Source: Polytrichum commune (lineage: Eukaryota; Streptophyta; Polytrichopsida; Polytrichales; Polytrichaceae). Taken from it: a stretch of DNA of 64,000 nucleotides. The first letter of the stretch is position 1. Each line of letters opens with the position of its first letter. The position numbers and the translations under genes are program-made. This document shows positions 38,880 through 52,669 of the stretch, in pieces. The notes beneath the pieces were generated by a model, which saw only the letters and a program-made list of their open reading frames with translations, was not told the DNA's origin and ran no database searches. The stretch is taken from positions 6,326,501 through 6,390,500 of the forward strand of contig OX485807.1 of assembly GCA_950295325.1 (NCBI GenBank). Reading direction: 5' to 3'.

Positions 38880-40030
38880 TCTCCTTGGACATTGATACGG
38901 CTCATGTTAGAAGGCCACAACCATTATGTAATGTCCAAGCTCTAATTGGTGTCTCGTGCCTCTTCATGAGGAGTGCCTGCAACACCATGGGCACAAAGGG
39001 GACCCTGGAGTGACACCCGGGATTTGTGGCGCCATACGTGAGAGGGCCCAAGTGATCCTGGTGTGGGTGAGGGGGCCCTAGGTGTTGAGAACATCTCCCA
39101 CCCACGGAGATTAGGAGTCACAAGTGTAAGGCCATGAGCATTGGGTAGCTTATGGGTGTCCGGATCCTAGAATGCTCAAAAACTCCCTAATCGGAGGTGT
39201 GAACTAGGAGATATATGGCAATTTGAGTGGGGCGTTGCCTAAGGACAACGCCCAACACTCCAGGGGGTGATGTGATGGGACAATAGTGACCCGGGAGTGG
39301 CGCCGAAGAGTGCCGAGGTTGAGACATCTATAACTTCCGCGATACTTGCCCGAATGGGGCAAGTGAGGAGTCCATCATCATTTACGCAAATAATAGATGT
39401 TGATGGGTTGGTCACTCGATAGAATCAAAGATTGGACGACAAAGTTATGAAGGTTTGAAGCTGCTGGGGGGCTCCAACCCCAACAGCTAAGGAAGAACAT
39501 CTACTTGGCCCCAACTCTTAGGAGATAGACAAAAGGTTACTTGATGGTGGGGTAGGGGCCTTGTGCAAAGTCCTAGAGGCTTATATGGGGAGGCGGCTTT
39601 GCCGACCGGCATTGCTTGTTGCAGAACACCCTGACCTCCACGGGCGTTGGTCCAACGTGGGGTGATGTTGCCAAGTGCGCTTCGGACAGTTGTAGTGTTA
39701 CTCTGGCAATGCGATGATCAACTCAAGATTGGATGGACATGTATGGAAGTCCGCATGTAACCATTGACTACCTACTGAGGGGAGAATCCTGAATGCATGT
39801 GTAGGAGGGTTTGGTAACCAAACTATTAGCTTGGAGGTTGGTATGGGGAGCTAACCATGCACATGTGTAGGATGTGCAGGGTTAGCACTCGTGACACTTG
39901 CTAGAGTTGCGAAATGATGAAGATAAGTTAATGGGAGCTAACAAGGGTCGCAACAATTAGGGCTAACTGCGTTTTGTTTTCCGACACCTACCATGGGGAG
40001 TGCGGTAAAAACATGCCCACTAATAGGTCT
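38880..40030. other. GC-richer block without a gene
   Basis: Base composition is visibly higher in G and C than the flanks. There is no open frame above about 70 codons. A hairpin with GGGCGTTG and CAACGCCC arms is at about 39,230-39,254. It may be a repeat (for example an LTR or a leader region) but has no second copy in the window to define its ends. Confidence 0.4.
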
Positions 40031-43000
40031 AGTGTCATAACATTACGCTACATAACGTTATACAACTTCTTGGTTGTGTTCCATGAGATCATGTATCACA
40101 TGAGCATAATTTTTCTTTGATTTTGGGAATCCTTATTTACGGGGAGCACTCAAATTATGTTCATGTGCTAAATTATGCTCAAAGGGCAGCATTAGCAAGC
40201 CTTCAAATCCAACCATATCCTACTTATATGAACTTAGGGTATTACAATTCTCGACCACAAAGTTGCAAATTTCCCTTGGTTGAGCTTAATTACCACTATC
40301 CTTATAATGGTCATGTCTAAAATCTGTAGAATCAAAGACAGTAGTTGGAAACACTTATATGGCCCACATAACTTCTCAGAAAATTAATTAAGCTTCTACA
40401 AAATTAATTGTTCCCAGTGTGTTGTGAAGCTGCAAAGTTGACACTCTCAGTTGTATACATTCAGTGGACATCATGCATAGTTATAGAAGCAGGGTGTTAT
40501 GCCCTTTTAGACATCAGACTTAAAAGACAGTGAGAAAGAAAAAGGAAAAACCCTTCTAGACCCATTTTGCAAAAGCAGTATAATGATGCCTTGATAAGGA
40601 TGAAAGAAAAATATAGATTCCCAAACTTAACGTAAAGCCTTCAAGACAAATGTGTGTCTTTCTCAAAACCTCATATGTAGTTACTCCTATCCAGAAGTTC
40701 CTTGGTGCTGCATATATGAAGATGATGGAGATAGATTGAACATCTATAGACAGTCATCAGACATGGTGAAATGTGCCGACCAATATGAACATTGTTTCTA
40801 TAGTAGTCTTCATAAGGACCCTCTCAAGAAAGATGAAGTCAACAACACTATGTAGTTGAGTCAACTGTGTAATGACATTCTCATCCATATTGAGCTTTGC
40901 AAATGAGATCGATTAGAGCAAAACGACTATATTCTCAATATTCAACCCTCTAAGGAAGGAATACAATAGAGTTCTTCAAAGGAAGGGTTGTACTCTAGGT
41001 CCAAAAACATGTTGCCACATTGAGAATTGACATAACATTATAAGGCAACTACAGACAAATAGAGAGGGCCTTGATAAAACCCGTCACAAATTGTTTTTGA
41101 TATAGGGGAGGAAATACAAAATGAAAGCATTGGATAGTTTCAAAGAAGGCCACTCTCCACATTCCTACGACAACTACACCAAAGGGACCCATTGCAAAAC
41201 CCTTACCCTAATGTTGCAAGAAATGTAGTACCAATATTGCCACATAAACAACATATCAATACGTCACCTCCATGACCTTCTTCACTACCTTTAGATTCCA
41301 AATATCACAAGAAACAACCGCATCACATTACATCACATCACATGGAGCAAACTCTCAAGCATATGAGGAGTCCTTGGGGTGGAGGCAAAACCAAGAGAAG
41401 AGTAACCGACAAGAGAAGGTAGGGTTTTGGCCAATGAATGAACTTATCCATCATCCATAGCAACATTTCTTCACTTATTCATAAGAAATGTCATCCAAAA
41501 AAGTTACTATAGTGACATAAAATACCATGTGCCACTAAATATCATATTTAATGTAGCTCTCCCAAAGTCATGTTGGAGGGGGGGGGGGATTACTTCCAAG
41601 TGGTATGCTAAAGTGGTCTCCCTCTAAGTTAATTGCAAGCTCCTTGGCTTGAAGGAGATTAAAAATATAAGCATAAATTGAAGTTTTTTATTCACAACAT
41701 TACTCAACGACATGGGTCCTCATAATATAACAGTAGGATGTTGGGAGCTGATTTTGAATTTGAGTCTCCCTACGCAAGTTATTGAGCAAAATATTTAAGT
41801 CAAACCCTTGGTTTGTTCCGTTTTCCTTTTGAAGGGGTCCTTCCAAATACACCATCTTGGATTGAAAATGAAAACAAGCATCCCCCTCCCCTAGAACGGA
41901 TCAACTTTGCTAAGGGCATGGTAGTCTTGGATGAGCCATAACATTGATCCTAGACAACAAGTGTCAACAACATACAACTTCAACACACACAGTTGGGAAG
42001 ATGCTTTGCTTTATTCAAAATGTTGCTACTGCGGAATACAAACACTATGTCAATCGTAATGACATGAGCGTTTTGGTGAATCGAGGTAGCGGTCACTTGC
42101 TCATACTATTGGTCTATGAATAAGATCGCCTTCACTGCTTTCCGGATTAGGTCGAATTTATCCGAGATACAATCAAAACAAAATTTGAAATTTGAAAAAA
42201 AAAAGTTAGCATTTGTGGCACATGATGAAGTAACAAAATCTACACTTGGGTTGCCATGTCATCTCCAACGATGAAGATGATGAGTTATTTATGTATGTAT
42301 GTGTGCTTTGGTGTATGAACATCTAAGTGGTGGTCACCTCTTCATTGGTAGTGAGCTTAGTGATATTTAGTGTTTGATACACTAAATACGAACACATACA
42401 CTAAATATCAATAACCCTATGAAAGTAAGTAACATTAAATGTAAACTCAAACACTAAATATCAACTATGGGAATATGTGAAAGTTACATGTTTGAATTTA
42501 GTGTTAGTAAGGATATGAAAAAAAAAGATATAATAAAGGAGGTGGCAGTTGGGAAAGTAGTGGCACATTTATGTCTAATACTAATTCTCAAAGAATTGAA
42601 AATTAGTGTTGAACAGGGTAGGGTGGACAATACTAAATATAATCAAGCACTAAATATCCTATTTAGTGTAGTGAGCTTTGTGTGGAAGTGGAACATGGCT
42701 GCTGTGTGAATTGCCACATCCAATCCAATTTAGACTTTCTTGTCTATGGATGCAACTTTCTTCCCAAGATATGGGCATTCATGGTCCACATTCAAAGACG
42801 TTCTTGTTGGAGGAGATTAGATTTGAGCAAAGTGGAATTGGGTAGGGTTGCTCAGATGCTTTGAGAAGCTTGACGATGCGATCCTTGGGCAAGGGCTTGG
42901 CAACCACTACACTTCCATCCTCCCTTTCATTATCCCCCGGCCATTGAATCTCCTATCCTCTTTAGACATAGCCACGTGTCATGCGTAAAGAGCAAAGTTT

Positions 43001-43828
43001 GACAAGTCCATCATTCATATGAGTATTTACAATGACTTCCAAAGGTAATGCAACACCTTTTACAAACATATAAAATTGACATTTTTTTGGAAACGGGAAA
43101 ACATTTCCTAAATGTTTGATCTAACATAACAATGAAAATTGAGCAAGGTTTCCTAACATTATTAAGCAAAGTGTGTTCGTTCATGTGGGCCCTGAGAATA
43201 TAACCGTGGGATGCCCTAACTGAGGTCAAAGAGACTCAAATTAAGACTTAATGGTTATGTTCTCAAAGCCCACATGAACAAACACACATTGCTTAACACT
43301 ATTATGTCGAAAGAAGTAACACAATATAGACAAATTGGAGGTGCTCCTTGAAGATTTTCTCCACTTTGAGCTCGAATACATGCCTATGGTCAAGGAGGGA
43401 ATGTCACTTGTCCAATGCCTAGAACTATATTGTAACCCTAGAATGGCGGCCATTCATTTCCCATGATTTCACCACCTTGAGATCTCTTCTTAATATCGGT
43501 CCCACACTCCCCCCCCCCCCCCCCCCCCTAGTACCTTCCTCTTCCCTTCTTTATTTTCCTTCCTCTCCATATGGCCAAGTAGAAGGGCCCTTGAGGCTCG
43601 GACCCCTTGAGCAACAAACATGGTACCTATTGGGAAGTCAAGAGGATATCTCCTTCTATGCCTTCTTATCCCCCCCCCCCCCCGGGCGGAGTGGTACATA
43701 AATCAAAGGGATAAGGTTAGACCAAAAGAGTTGGGATGTGCATTCTTGGGACAAATATGACTATTAAACTTCATTCAAACAATACATTGGACAACCAAGG
43801 CCATGAATGTTTGCTCACTACTGTAATA
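40031..43828. other. Intergenic, no gene seen
   Basis: Short frames only. The motif CACTAAATATCA and its inverse recur at about 41,530, 42,360, 42,400, 42,455 and 42,650. C runs are at about 43,509-43,528 (C20) and 43,670-43,683, a G run at about 41,579. Confidence 0.4.
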
Positions 43829-44219
43829 AATTGTCCTATTAGTGTGGGTGAAGTTTTGTGTGGAAGTAATTAATGTGGTCCACTCTAATTGTCCGGTCAG
43901 GGCTTGCTCGGGGTGGAAATAGTGTGGGTTGAAAACCTCATGTCTTCTCCTATGTCATTTTGGAGACTTCCGACCAACACAAAATAGTCGCTTTACATCA
44001 AAAGTAGCATAATAACAACCCCCCCCACACACACACGTATTTGAAACTAGAGATTTGGCATGGTTTGAGAGTGAAGTGTTGGTATATATAATTCTTACGA
44101 TGTGTGAGATCTTGTAGGAGACCGTTTGGTGTGTGATAGCACCGGATACTATACTCTCTGCATACCAAAAAAGCCTTGGGCACTTAGGGGTTAATATGGC
44201 CCACACTAAAAGGACAACT
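43829..44219. mobile_element. MITE with TTGTCC...GTGTGGG termini
   Basis: The left end AATTGTCCTATTAGTGTGGG and the inverse right end (CCACACTAAAAGGACAACT) form inverted repeats of about 20 bases. The inner GTGTGGG part resembles family F. No coding capacity. Confidence 0.55.
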
Positions 44220-47200
44220 TGGTGCAACTTGCGAATCTTTCATTTTAATTGGTCATTACATTGCTCTTGAATGTCTCAGCTTCTTCCTTGTAACAAATAG
44301 TCATAATCTTGTCATTTACTAGAGCTTTAATGAACACAATGGATATGAGGACAAGGGAGAATATCGCATTCAAGTGTACCTCTTGTCAATGCAACAAAAT
44401 GAAATAAAATACTTGAACCCCATATAAGCGGTGGTTGATTCATCTCAAATGACTTGGACTAGACTAATTTAGGGTCTCAAAGCTAATTGCAGTGCCAATT
44501 AAACCATAAATATTAACCTACATGCTACATTTTATTTCAAAGCTTTTGTGTTGGATGAATGAGAGGTAGGTTCATATGCGATAATGCCATGTCTTGGAAA
44601 TATAACTTCGATGTGGCACCTCCATGGGATTTTGTTGTTTCTAAATATATATGGGATATTGTGAAAGGTAGCATTATCATAATCATATGTGAATAGCAAA
44701 TTCTCACGATGTTATAATTGAGGTATGTGGGCCTTATGTGAGCACTCTTTTTGATCATACACCTATATTTGATTGGTATATTTGTAAAATCGATAGTAAG
44801 AATGGACATACAAATAGACATGTGTTATAATGAGATTGGACTATGAGCTCACTATATATTAATCGTTTCTAGGCTCAATTAGCTGACAAAATTGGGTGAG
44901 GCTATGTGATCACCTAAAAAGAAGAAGGAATCTTTGCTTTGACCTTCTATAACTTTCGCATCCCAACTCCGATTTCGAAACTTGAACTAACAATCTCCAT
45001 AATCACAATCGCTAACCAAGTGAGGCAATCCACAATTTGATGCAACGGTCAAAATAACATGTGACTAGGCCGCATACCTTAGTGGTGGCCCTTTGAAAAA
45101 AAGAGGAATTGGATTTCATTTCAGAGTCCAAGTTCGACCGTACGTGGGGGGTCAAAAACCTTATTGTGACTCAGAGTAACTTAGTTGTCACTTGGATGGA
45201 TAGACCTTAGATGAGCATCATTTCTTGAGTTCCACTGGGGTAGCGCTAGCTCACCTGGGTTGGTTGTATTTTGGATTACCTTTGCAATTGATTTTTCTCA
45301 ATTTGTGCCAAAAAAATAAAAATAAACAAATCCAAGAAGTCAAAAGACTTAAAGTTAATGTGTCTCAATGGCCTTACTATTGTTTACTAGGATCCTAAAG
45401 TTCTTGGATTTCAATGTTATGTATTTTCTTGGATTTGCAAATGTGATTTGAGATGCTAGCAACAATCTATGGGATTTTTTGATCTTCCATGTTGCTTCTA
45501 TGACTTAACATGATCAAAAGTGCCAAAGTGGAAAAAAGGAGAAGATAATGTTGACTATTAAACATAAAATTATACATCTCCTTGGCTGCATTCTGTGGGA
45601 ATGGGTACCACCTGAACATACGTATCCTTCAATTCCAGATGTTCCATTTATGGGGAGCACTCATGCTATCTATTATGAACTTTTTGGCAAGAAACTATAC
45701 ATTGTCATTCTTTCTAATTACAACCTCTTTCTTTGGAAAGAGTCCATCATGTAGCTTGCTTAGTAATGTTATGAACCTAGAATGCTTAACAAATGTTTTA
45801 AGTGCATAGTCCAATATCTTTTAAACATAAGTCTTTTTGGTATTAGTTCTTAGATCCACACCTAACCACACACCACTCAAACTAGGCACTTTTACCTCAT
45901 GGACCTAGAAGTCATCAAAGTGGAGTCAAAATGCTAACATCCTAATAAAATAAATAAAATGAACTCTGGTAGTTTTACAGCTGACATGATTAAAGGCATG
46001 TTCTTTCTAGAGTTTATCAAATGGGTTTACCCCCCCTTTCCGGTCTACTCCGAGAAATCCATCCTACTTGTAGATGGGAGGGCTCTGTAAGGGTGGAGGG
46101 GATAGGGTTGTGTTCATATCTAGGTGGAAGTGATGGGAGGGCCATATGAATACATGCGAGGGGTGTGAGGTGGTCATGTTTGAGATTGGATGTTTTAGAA
46201 GGGTGGTGGTAGTTTTTGTCCTATATGAAGGGCTGAGTTCGAATCCTTAGGAGCCCACACTATTAGATTATGCAAGAAAATGCTACTCTTGATCCTAAGC
46301 TTTGACACAGGGCGGGCTCCTTCCCCAACATGTTATTTTGACATATGTTAGTGCTTAAGATAGAGGGGTGAGGGGGGTGTGGTGCGATGCAACATGGGCG
46401 ATATATTTTGTTAGCTTGTAGGTGAAGTTATGATGGATAGGGTTTGCCGTGGTAAAATGTCAACAAACACTAGTGCTATGCCTTGGAAGGGCATATGCTA
46501 TCAAGCTAAGGCTGGGCTTGCATAAGTGAAATAGAAGTTAATGTGGTAGGGTAGGATTTTTGGAGAAGTGGTGTTTTTTCATACTTAGTTAGATGAGTGT
46601 GCGATGGTTATAATCTTGTGCCCTTGTTTTGCTCTACATTTTTGGGAGATGGCCATAGTGGATGGGGTAATTGATTTGGAGGTGTCCAATCCAACAAAAA
46701 CTGGTGGGGATGATGCGGTTGAAGATGGCATGGGGACATCAATTGCATTGGTCCAAGAGGGATGTGTGGCTGAGGGGGTTCCAACTGATGTCTCACCTGA
46801 TTTTGTTTCCTCATAGTTAGGTTTGTGATGGCTAAGGGAGGGAGAACTTGACCGTGATTTAGTTTGTCGTGTGTGCCCCTGATTGGCAAGGTAGGCACCT
46901 AATTGGGCATGGCCCTTGGTGTGCCAGTTTGGAGTTTAGTGATCATTATGGAGGAGGGCCCTTCAACTCCTCAGTCTAATTGGCTAATAGTTTATTAGGG
47001 AGCTTATGTGGGCGCATGTTGGGTTGTTTTTAGCTGGAACGAGGATGATGATATGGTTTACAACCATCATTGATGTTCGAGGGTGCCTATGTTGCCCTTA
47101 TTGCTTGATGGGGGTGCAAATGTTGTTGTGACGTTTACAGAGCAACTGGTGGCTTTTATGACTCTTAAACCCAATGGTTTGAGGTAGTTTGGGGTGAGGC

Positions 47201-49611
47201 TAGATTAGTTTTGTGGAGGCAAGGCATGATTTAAAGATGACCTTCCTTAGCTAAGAAATTTTTGGTCACTCATCAATAGCTTCATATTATGAAGTGTGTA
47301 TAACATGTGGCTTTGGAAATATAAACAATGTCCTTTTAATCATGGATCGTTGTTGGTGTTGATGGTGTGTCACCATGAGAGTCGTAGATAAGGGGGGGGG
47401 GGGGTTGTGGTGTCAAGACGGTGGTGGGATAGGGGTTTGGTTGTGTTCTAGTTTGTGTTTATTAAGAATGAGGTACGTTAAATATTGTATGGATGTGTGA
47501 TGCAACTCTTCCATTAGAGTAGAGGTCGATGCTTTGGAAAGCTTGAGATTGACACAAGATTGTATTGTGGGTGTGTGGATGGCCCCTCTGACCCCAGTTA
47601 TGAGTATCAATAATGGTTGGATTTGCTAGCCTAGTGTGCGTAGTTTGTCTAGCACTGAGGTATATTTTTGTAGTTTGAATGCTATGGAATCCCTTGGCAA
47701 TTTGTCATGAAAAAGGTAAATTCGATGAGCTATATTTGGAGACCGGGTGCTGGGAGGAAAGGAGGGGTGGCTTCTCTAGTGGTTCCATGGTCACACATTA
47801 TGTTAAATCTTAGTATGATGAGAGACATGAGTAGTGTGGAGAATAGGTAATTATTATATATATATATATATATATATGAATACTTGTAAAAGTAGAAGGT
47901 GATAACTAAACTATTAAAAAATAAACACATTAAAATTAGATCACTATTATAAGTTTCATCTAGAATGACAAAAGACTCTTTCAAATGATAAGTCACATAA
48001 ATTATAATCTCAATGCTATTGAGGATATTGTAATCTTTTTGACTTCCAAAATAATTAGATGCTTACATGATGGTTCCACTTCAAGAATGAAGTCCCAATC
48101 AATTGCATATTACTAAGGGGAAGTGAACATATATATTGGATTATAGACCTTGAAGATGAAGTGCACTCAATATGGGATTTATGGACAAGTGGCTTTCAAG
48201 AACGCAAGGACAATCTTTTTTTTTTGGGGAAGTGGGGTGGGACATACAACAATTTTGAATCAGGATCAGACAAAATTGAAAAAAAATCCGCAGGGTGCCA
48301 GATTGCAAGCCCTGGCCGTAACACCCCTCCCCCTTCTCCCTAAACCCATGATGGGTCATAGCTGGCTGGGGCAAGGGTGCCATGTGGTTTGGCATGAGCT
48401 CTAGCCGCAGCCGCTTATAATCATGTGTCCTTCCATGATCACATGTTTTGAATGCGGAAAGCTTGTTAGAGGAGGAGGAGTAGTAGTAGTAGTAGTAGTA
48501 GTAGTACTGGGTACTACTAGCCCTGCACTGCCTTGAATAAGAATAAGGACTGTTTGTTCTTGTTGGTGTGTTATGGAGCAGCCCTGTTGAGTCAGCTTGA
48601 CAAGTTCCTCCGAAAGTCATCACACGCGTGATTTAAGTTCGTATGTGGCCATCTTTGTTGAAGTCCCAAACTTGCTCACCACTCTAACCCTTACCATCTT
48701 GAAGCGTATTGTGGTTTCATTAGATCATCTCAAAAGCAAGTTTTCTAGGGTTCAGTTGTTATTGTACTTCAGAGAAAAGTTGTTGCCGATGATTTTAAGA
48801 TCACATCGATACGGTAGTTATATTTAGTATTTTTCAAGAATTTGTTTAAAAACAATTTATAATCACTAAAGTTCAAGAAATTCTGATGAATATATGCGAT
48901 TGAATTATAGTCCAAACTATAAGATTATATTAGGAATAGATATACACTTTGAGGTAATAAGATGTTTTCATAGAAAATTGACAATTTTCAATCAAAATAA
49001 GATGAAGTTATTATATGCAGTAAGGGAATTGTTAAATTGACCACGTGGTTTGTTTAAACGACCACAGAGATGTGTTGTGCAGTCACATGACTGGTCAAAA
49101 TTTGATTTTTCTTCGCACACCTGAAGAGGAGCAAGGTATCACCTGAGTGTTAGAATATATAAACTTGGCCAACTTGGGTGACAAGTCAAAGCTCAATCGA
49201 CACCCTACATGTTGATTGTGGTTGTTTTAACTAGTGTGTGGTCGACTCAACAATCCCCTTCAGTAATGTATCAACGAAGGGAAAACTTAGTTCATTCTTG
49301 ACTTTAGAAATTTCTTGTGAACAACCATCTTTTCATATTGGAATGGGATCAATGCCATTTCCAAGGAAATTTCACGAGGAACATGTTGAGACCTATGACG
49401 ATCTTCCTAGCACGTTCCTTTTGGATGAATTTGCCTTCAATAGTCATTCATAAGCTGAGAAATGGCCTCTCTGGAAGTTAAGAGTTAAGTTTTCCTCATG
49501 TGATTGGATTCTTCATCCAACTCAAACAATTTAGAACTATCTAGTATGTACAATGTACATGATCTGTACTGAATCATACACCTGCTTGAAGGGCCATAAC
49601 ATTATTCAGAT
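44220..49611. other. Intergenic, no gene seen
   Basis: No supported gene. A repeat block (inverse of AGTCATTTGAGATGAATC) is at about 44,435-44,480, and a terminus like that at 12,001 is at about 44,550. (TA)n runs at about 47,855-47,877 and (TAG)n at 48,481-48,506. Frames at 48,141-48,623 read through the TAG repeat as Tyr/Ser runs and are rejected as genes. Confidence 0.4.
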
Positions 49612-49733
49612 CCATAACAATGTTCTGTGGGACTGACAATATTCCACATAATATTTGTAGATATTCCCACATTCAGAATGAGTGTGGGAAATATTCCGTG
49701 GAATATTGTTAGTCCCACATCACACTGTTATGG
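49612..49733. mobile_element. Compact palindromic MITE
   Basis: Two arms of about 46 bases are inverses with few mismatches. The left arm starts CCATAACAATGTTCTGTGGG and the right arm ends CACTGTTATGG; both include GACAATATTCCAC-type sequence. A short loop joins them, total 122 bases. It abuts the truncated left end of a family A copy. Confidence 0.75.
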
Positions 49734-50225
49734 TTCGATTTCTTAAAAAATGAATTTACAAAGCCTTTGGGCTCCTCACTAGGTGTAAACCGAACATGGG
49801 CCAAGAGGAATGACCATGCACCAAAAAGTGAATGTGCTGAATTTTTTAATATACGCCCAAAAAGGGCAATTTTGGAAAAAACAAATTTCAAGTTTGACCA
49901 TTCTCTTGTTTTCTCTTGTCTTCATCTTCTCTTCCCCAAACAAAATTTCATTAAAAACTTATTATCACAACATTTCTTAACAATGGACCCTTGCCTTTTT
50001 CTACTAGAGCACCTCTTTTGCCTCTCCCACTGCAAAACCCATTGGACCATGTCAGTGGATAATGTAAGCCTTAAAATATATCTTGGTAGGGACCTCAAAC
50101 TCCATGGTCACCTTGACATTTTTTCCTTGGTGTAAACCGAAGTGGTCCCGGGACGAGTTCAACAACCAATCACAAATTTTACAGGGCCTTGGGACGACTT
50201 CATGGTCCATGGTGTAAACAACCCC
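49734..50225 (-). mobile_element. Family A MITE, copy 4 (left end missing)
   Basis: The right end GGTGTAAACAACCCC is followed by TAA (50,226-50,228). The body is nearly collinear with 20,445-20,927. About 80 bases of the left terminus are absent, and the palindromic MITE sits at the break. Confidence 0.8.
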
Positions 50226-50228
50226 TAA

Positions 50229-51314
50229 GAACCGGTGGCATGATGGATTGAGGCATGCATTTCTACACAAGCTACTCAACACATAGCTCATTCAACTCTA
50301 ACATATTTGGGGCACCTTGCACCTGCACTAAGATTGATGGTGTCATTCCCACAACACAACACAAATGTTGTGTGCTGGCCTCATGAAGGAATTGTTCGGA
50401 AGATGTCATGTTTCTAGCCTCCTGAATGTATTGGCCCAGGTAGTTTAACACCCCCAATATTGGATTAAACCACATGCCAAAGATTTTTGAGCCCTGAATC
50501 ACAATTCAAAGTGCGCACAATTTGAAGGTCCAATTGTCGAGGAGATACGCGACAATGAAAGTCAACATGGTAGATTTTGAGGTTTTTGGAGGTGTTTGTA
50601 AATGCCTGGGTTCTTGTTGACTGTCTTTCCCAAAGATCAACGCTCTGGCTCTTCATCATTGAAAGTTCGCACCTCCTGTAGTCAATTACTTGCTTGAGCC
50701 TTCTAGTCACATTGCTATGTTTTTTTTTTTAGTCCAATCTATTTTGTTGCAAAAATTGTCAGCTCCATCTTGCCATATGTTTCTCCTACCCCAAGTGTTT
50801 TATGTCGCGAGTTTTGTTCTTGTGCCTTCATGTAGACCGATGTTGCTTGAACAGTTAGTTAAACAATCTCCTGGATCCCGTGCTTGGAGTCTTGTACATT
50901 GGTTGGATTACTTACATGGTTAATTAGTCCACCATACCTGCATTACAAGGTTCGAGGCCATCTATGTGACTAGAATTTTGTGATTTTGGGATATGGTTTT
51001 ACCTTGTGGCATCCTTTGCCTTTGGGTCACTCTAAATTGGAGGTGCAAGTCTTTGACCAATGTACTGAAAACCTCGCCAACGAGAAAAGTATTCTAGTTC
51101 TCCAATATGTGTTTTTCCTTTTCTTTTCTTTCAATTCCAATACAATAGCCCTTTTTTCGGAAACTTTTCATCTCACTGGTCACCCACAATGACTATGTTT
51201 TGATCCTACTGTTTGTCATATATGTTTTGTATCTACTATTTGTTCAGTAAGTGTGTTCTACACTGTAGTCACCTACTAGAAAAATGCACGGTATGAAGTT
51301 GATTTGAAAAACTA
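50229..51314. other. Intergenic, no gene seen
   Basis: Several frames of 70-80 codons on both strands. Plus-strand frames at 50,690-50,923 and 50,980-51,192 have protein-like composition but match no family I know. Confidence 0.4.
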
Positions 51315-51501
51315 CACAGTTTATGGTATTCAGTGTCACATACTATTTGAAATCACGCACTGCAATAACTTTTTACTTGAGTTATCAATTTTCACTAGCA
51401 AAGATCAAATACGTTGTTTGGACATTATTAGAGATCAGGTTCCCAGTAAACAGTAATAGCATTGCGAAACTCCGAATAGTGAATGAATACCATAAACGGT
51501 G
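51315..51501. mobile_element. Family G MITE, copy 2 (short)
   Basis: The left end CACAGTTTATGGTATTCA and the right end TGAATACCATAAACGGTG are near-perfect inverted repeats. TA flanks both sides (51,313-51,314 and 51,502-51,503), suggesting a 2-bp TA duplication as in Tc1/mariner-type elements. Confidence 0.65.
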
Positions 51502-52093
51502 TACCTCTGTTTACCTAGTTTTAGCTGTGCCTGCCATGATTTTCCAGGCCTTGAGTCATGTACTCGGCAACTGAAGGAACCCTGAAAAAAGGTCGGTAGA
51601 TTTATACAACAGTGTGCAGGTCACTGCTGCTTCTGATTAAAAAACCATTTTCTTTTCGGGAAGCACTGTTACAAATTACAGACAAATGTTAAAGTAGAAG
51701 TTTATCAACTTTCTGTCATTCACCTTGCGATTGAAACCCCTTTGAAAGCACAACCTGTAAGTCTTCAATACATGTGAGTACTTGATTTATTCATTGTATG
51801 GTAGTGAGGACAGAGGCAGCCACAGTACTGTCCCTACAACATCACAGTTCTCAATTATGTCTCCAATTACTTGAGGAATATTCACTGCTAGGGACAATAT
51901 TATATTCACTCCAACAATTTCACATCGGTCAGGTGGTGTGGTGAAGCAGTTGTTGACAAGGGATGGTGGAGAATTCAGAATGCAGAGATGCATGATTCAT
52001 CGAATTGTAGTCTGGTGTGTCTAGAATTTCTTTTGTTCACAAAGAAGTCGATTTGTCAATTAGGATGCAGAATCACCAGATTGAGGGACCTGA
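51502..52093. other. Downstream flank of the plastid-protein gene
   Basis: A minus frame at 51,787-51,993 carries a hydrophobic stretch (VGVNIILSLAV). It could be a further exon of the neighbouring gene, but no acceptor site fits its start, so it is not called. Confidence 0.4.
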
Positions 52094-52669
52094 GGGGTTG
52101 TTTACACCATGGACGATGAAGTCGTCCCAAGGCCCTGTAAAATTTTTGATTAGTTGTTGAACTCCTCCCGGGATCCTTTCGGTTTACACCAAGGAAAAAA
52201 TGTTAGAGTGACCGGGGAAATCGAGGTCCCCAAGAAACATATTTTAAAGCCTACATTATCCATTGACGTGGTCCAATGGAAGTTGCGGTGGGAGAGGCAC
52301 AAGAGGTGCTATGGTAGAAAAAGCCAAGGGTCCATGCCATAGAAATATTGTTATAATAATTTTCATATGAATTTTTTTTTGTGGAAGAGAAGATGAAGAC
52401 AAGAGAGACAAGAGGATGGTCAAACTTGAAAATTTCCAAAACTGCCCGTTTTGGACATATATTACAAAAAAATCAGCACATTCACTTTTTGGTGCATGAC
52501 CATTCCTCTTGATCTGCATTTGGTTTACACCTAGTGAGGGACCCAAAGGCTTTGTTAATTGGCTTTTTAAGAAATTGGACCATGAAAGTTGGACCATCGA
52601 GTCGGACCATGGAGAAACTTGGACCATCTTCCATGGTCTGACTTCATGGTCTATGGTGTAAACCGGCCC
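52094..52669 (+). mobile_element. Family A MITE, copy 5 (complete, next to a gene)
   Basis: The termini GGGGTTGTTTACACC and GGTGTAAACCGGCCC are flanked by TGA (52,091-52,093) and TAA (52,670-52,672). It is 576 bases long, the same orientation as copy 1. Its right duplication lies 11 bases from the stop codon of the gene at 52,683-55,832, so it is within or next to that gene's 3' untranslated region. Confidence 0.85.

Noticed and set aside
45060-45140. Possible third SINE (A-box-like CCTTAGTGG, B-box-like AGTTCGACC)
   Set aside because: The B-box match is poor and no ends or target duplication were found.
48141-48623. 160-codon minus-strand frame
   Set aside because: Part of it is the translated TAG microsatellite; no domain elsewhere.
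50690-51192. Plus-strand frames with protein-like composition
   Set aside because: No recognised motif, no splice model and stops between the pieces.
51787-51993. Possible extra exon of the plastid-protein gene
   Set aside because: An in-frame stop lies just upstream and no acceptor fits before the hydrophobic stretch.
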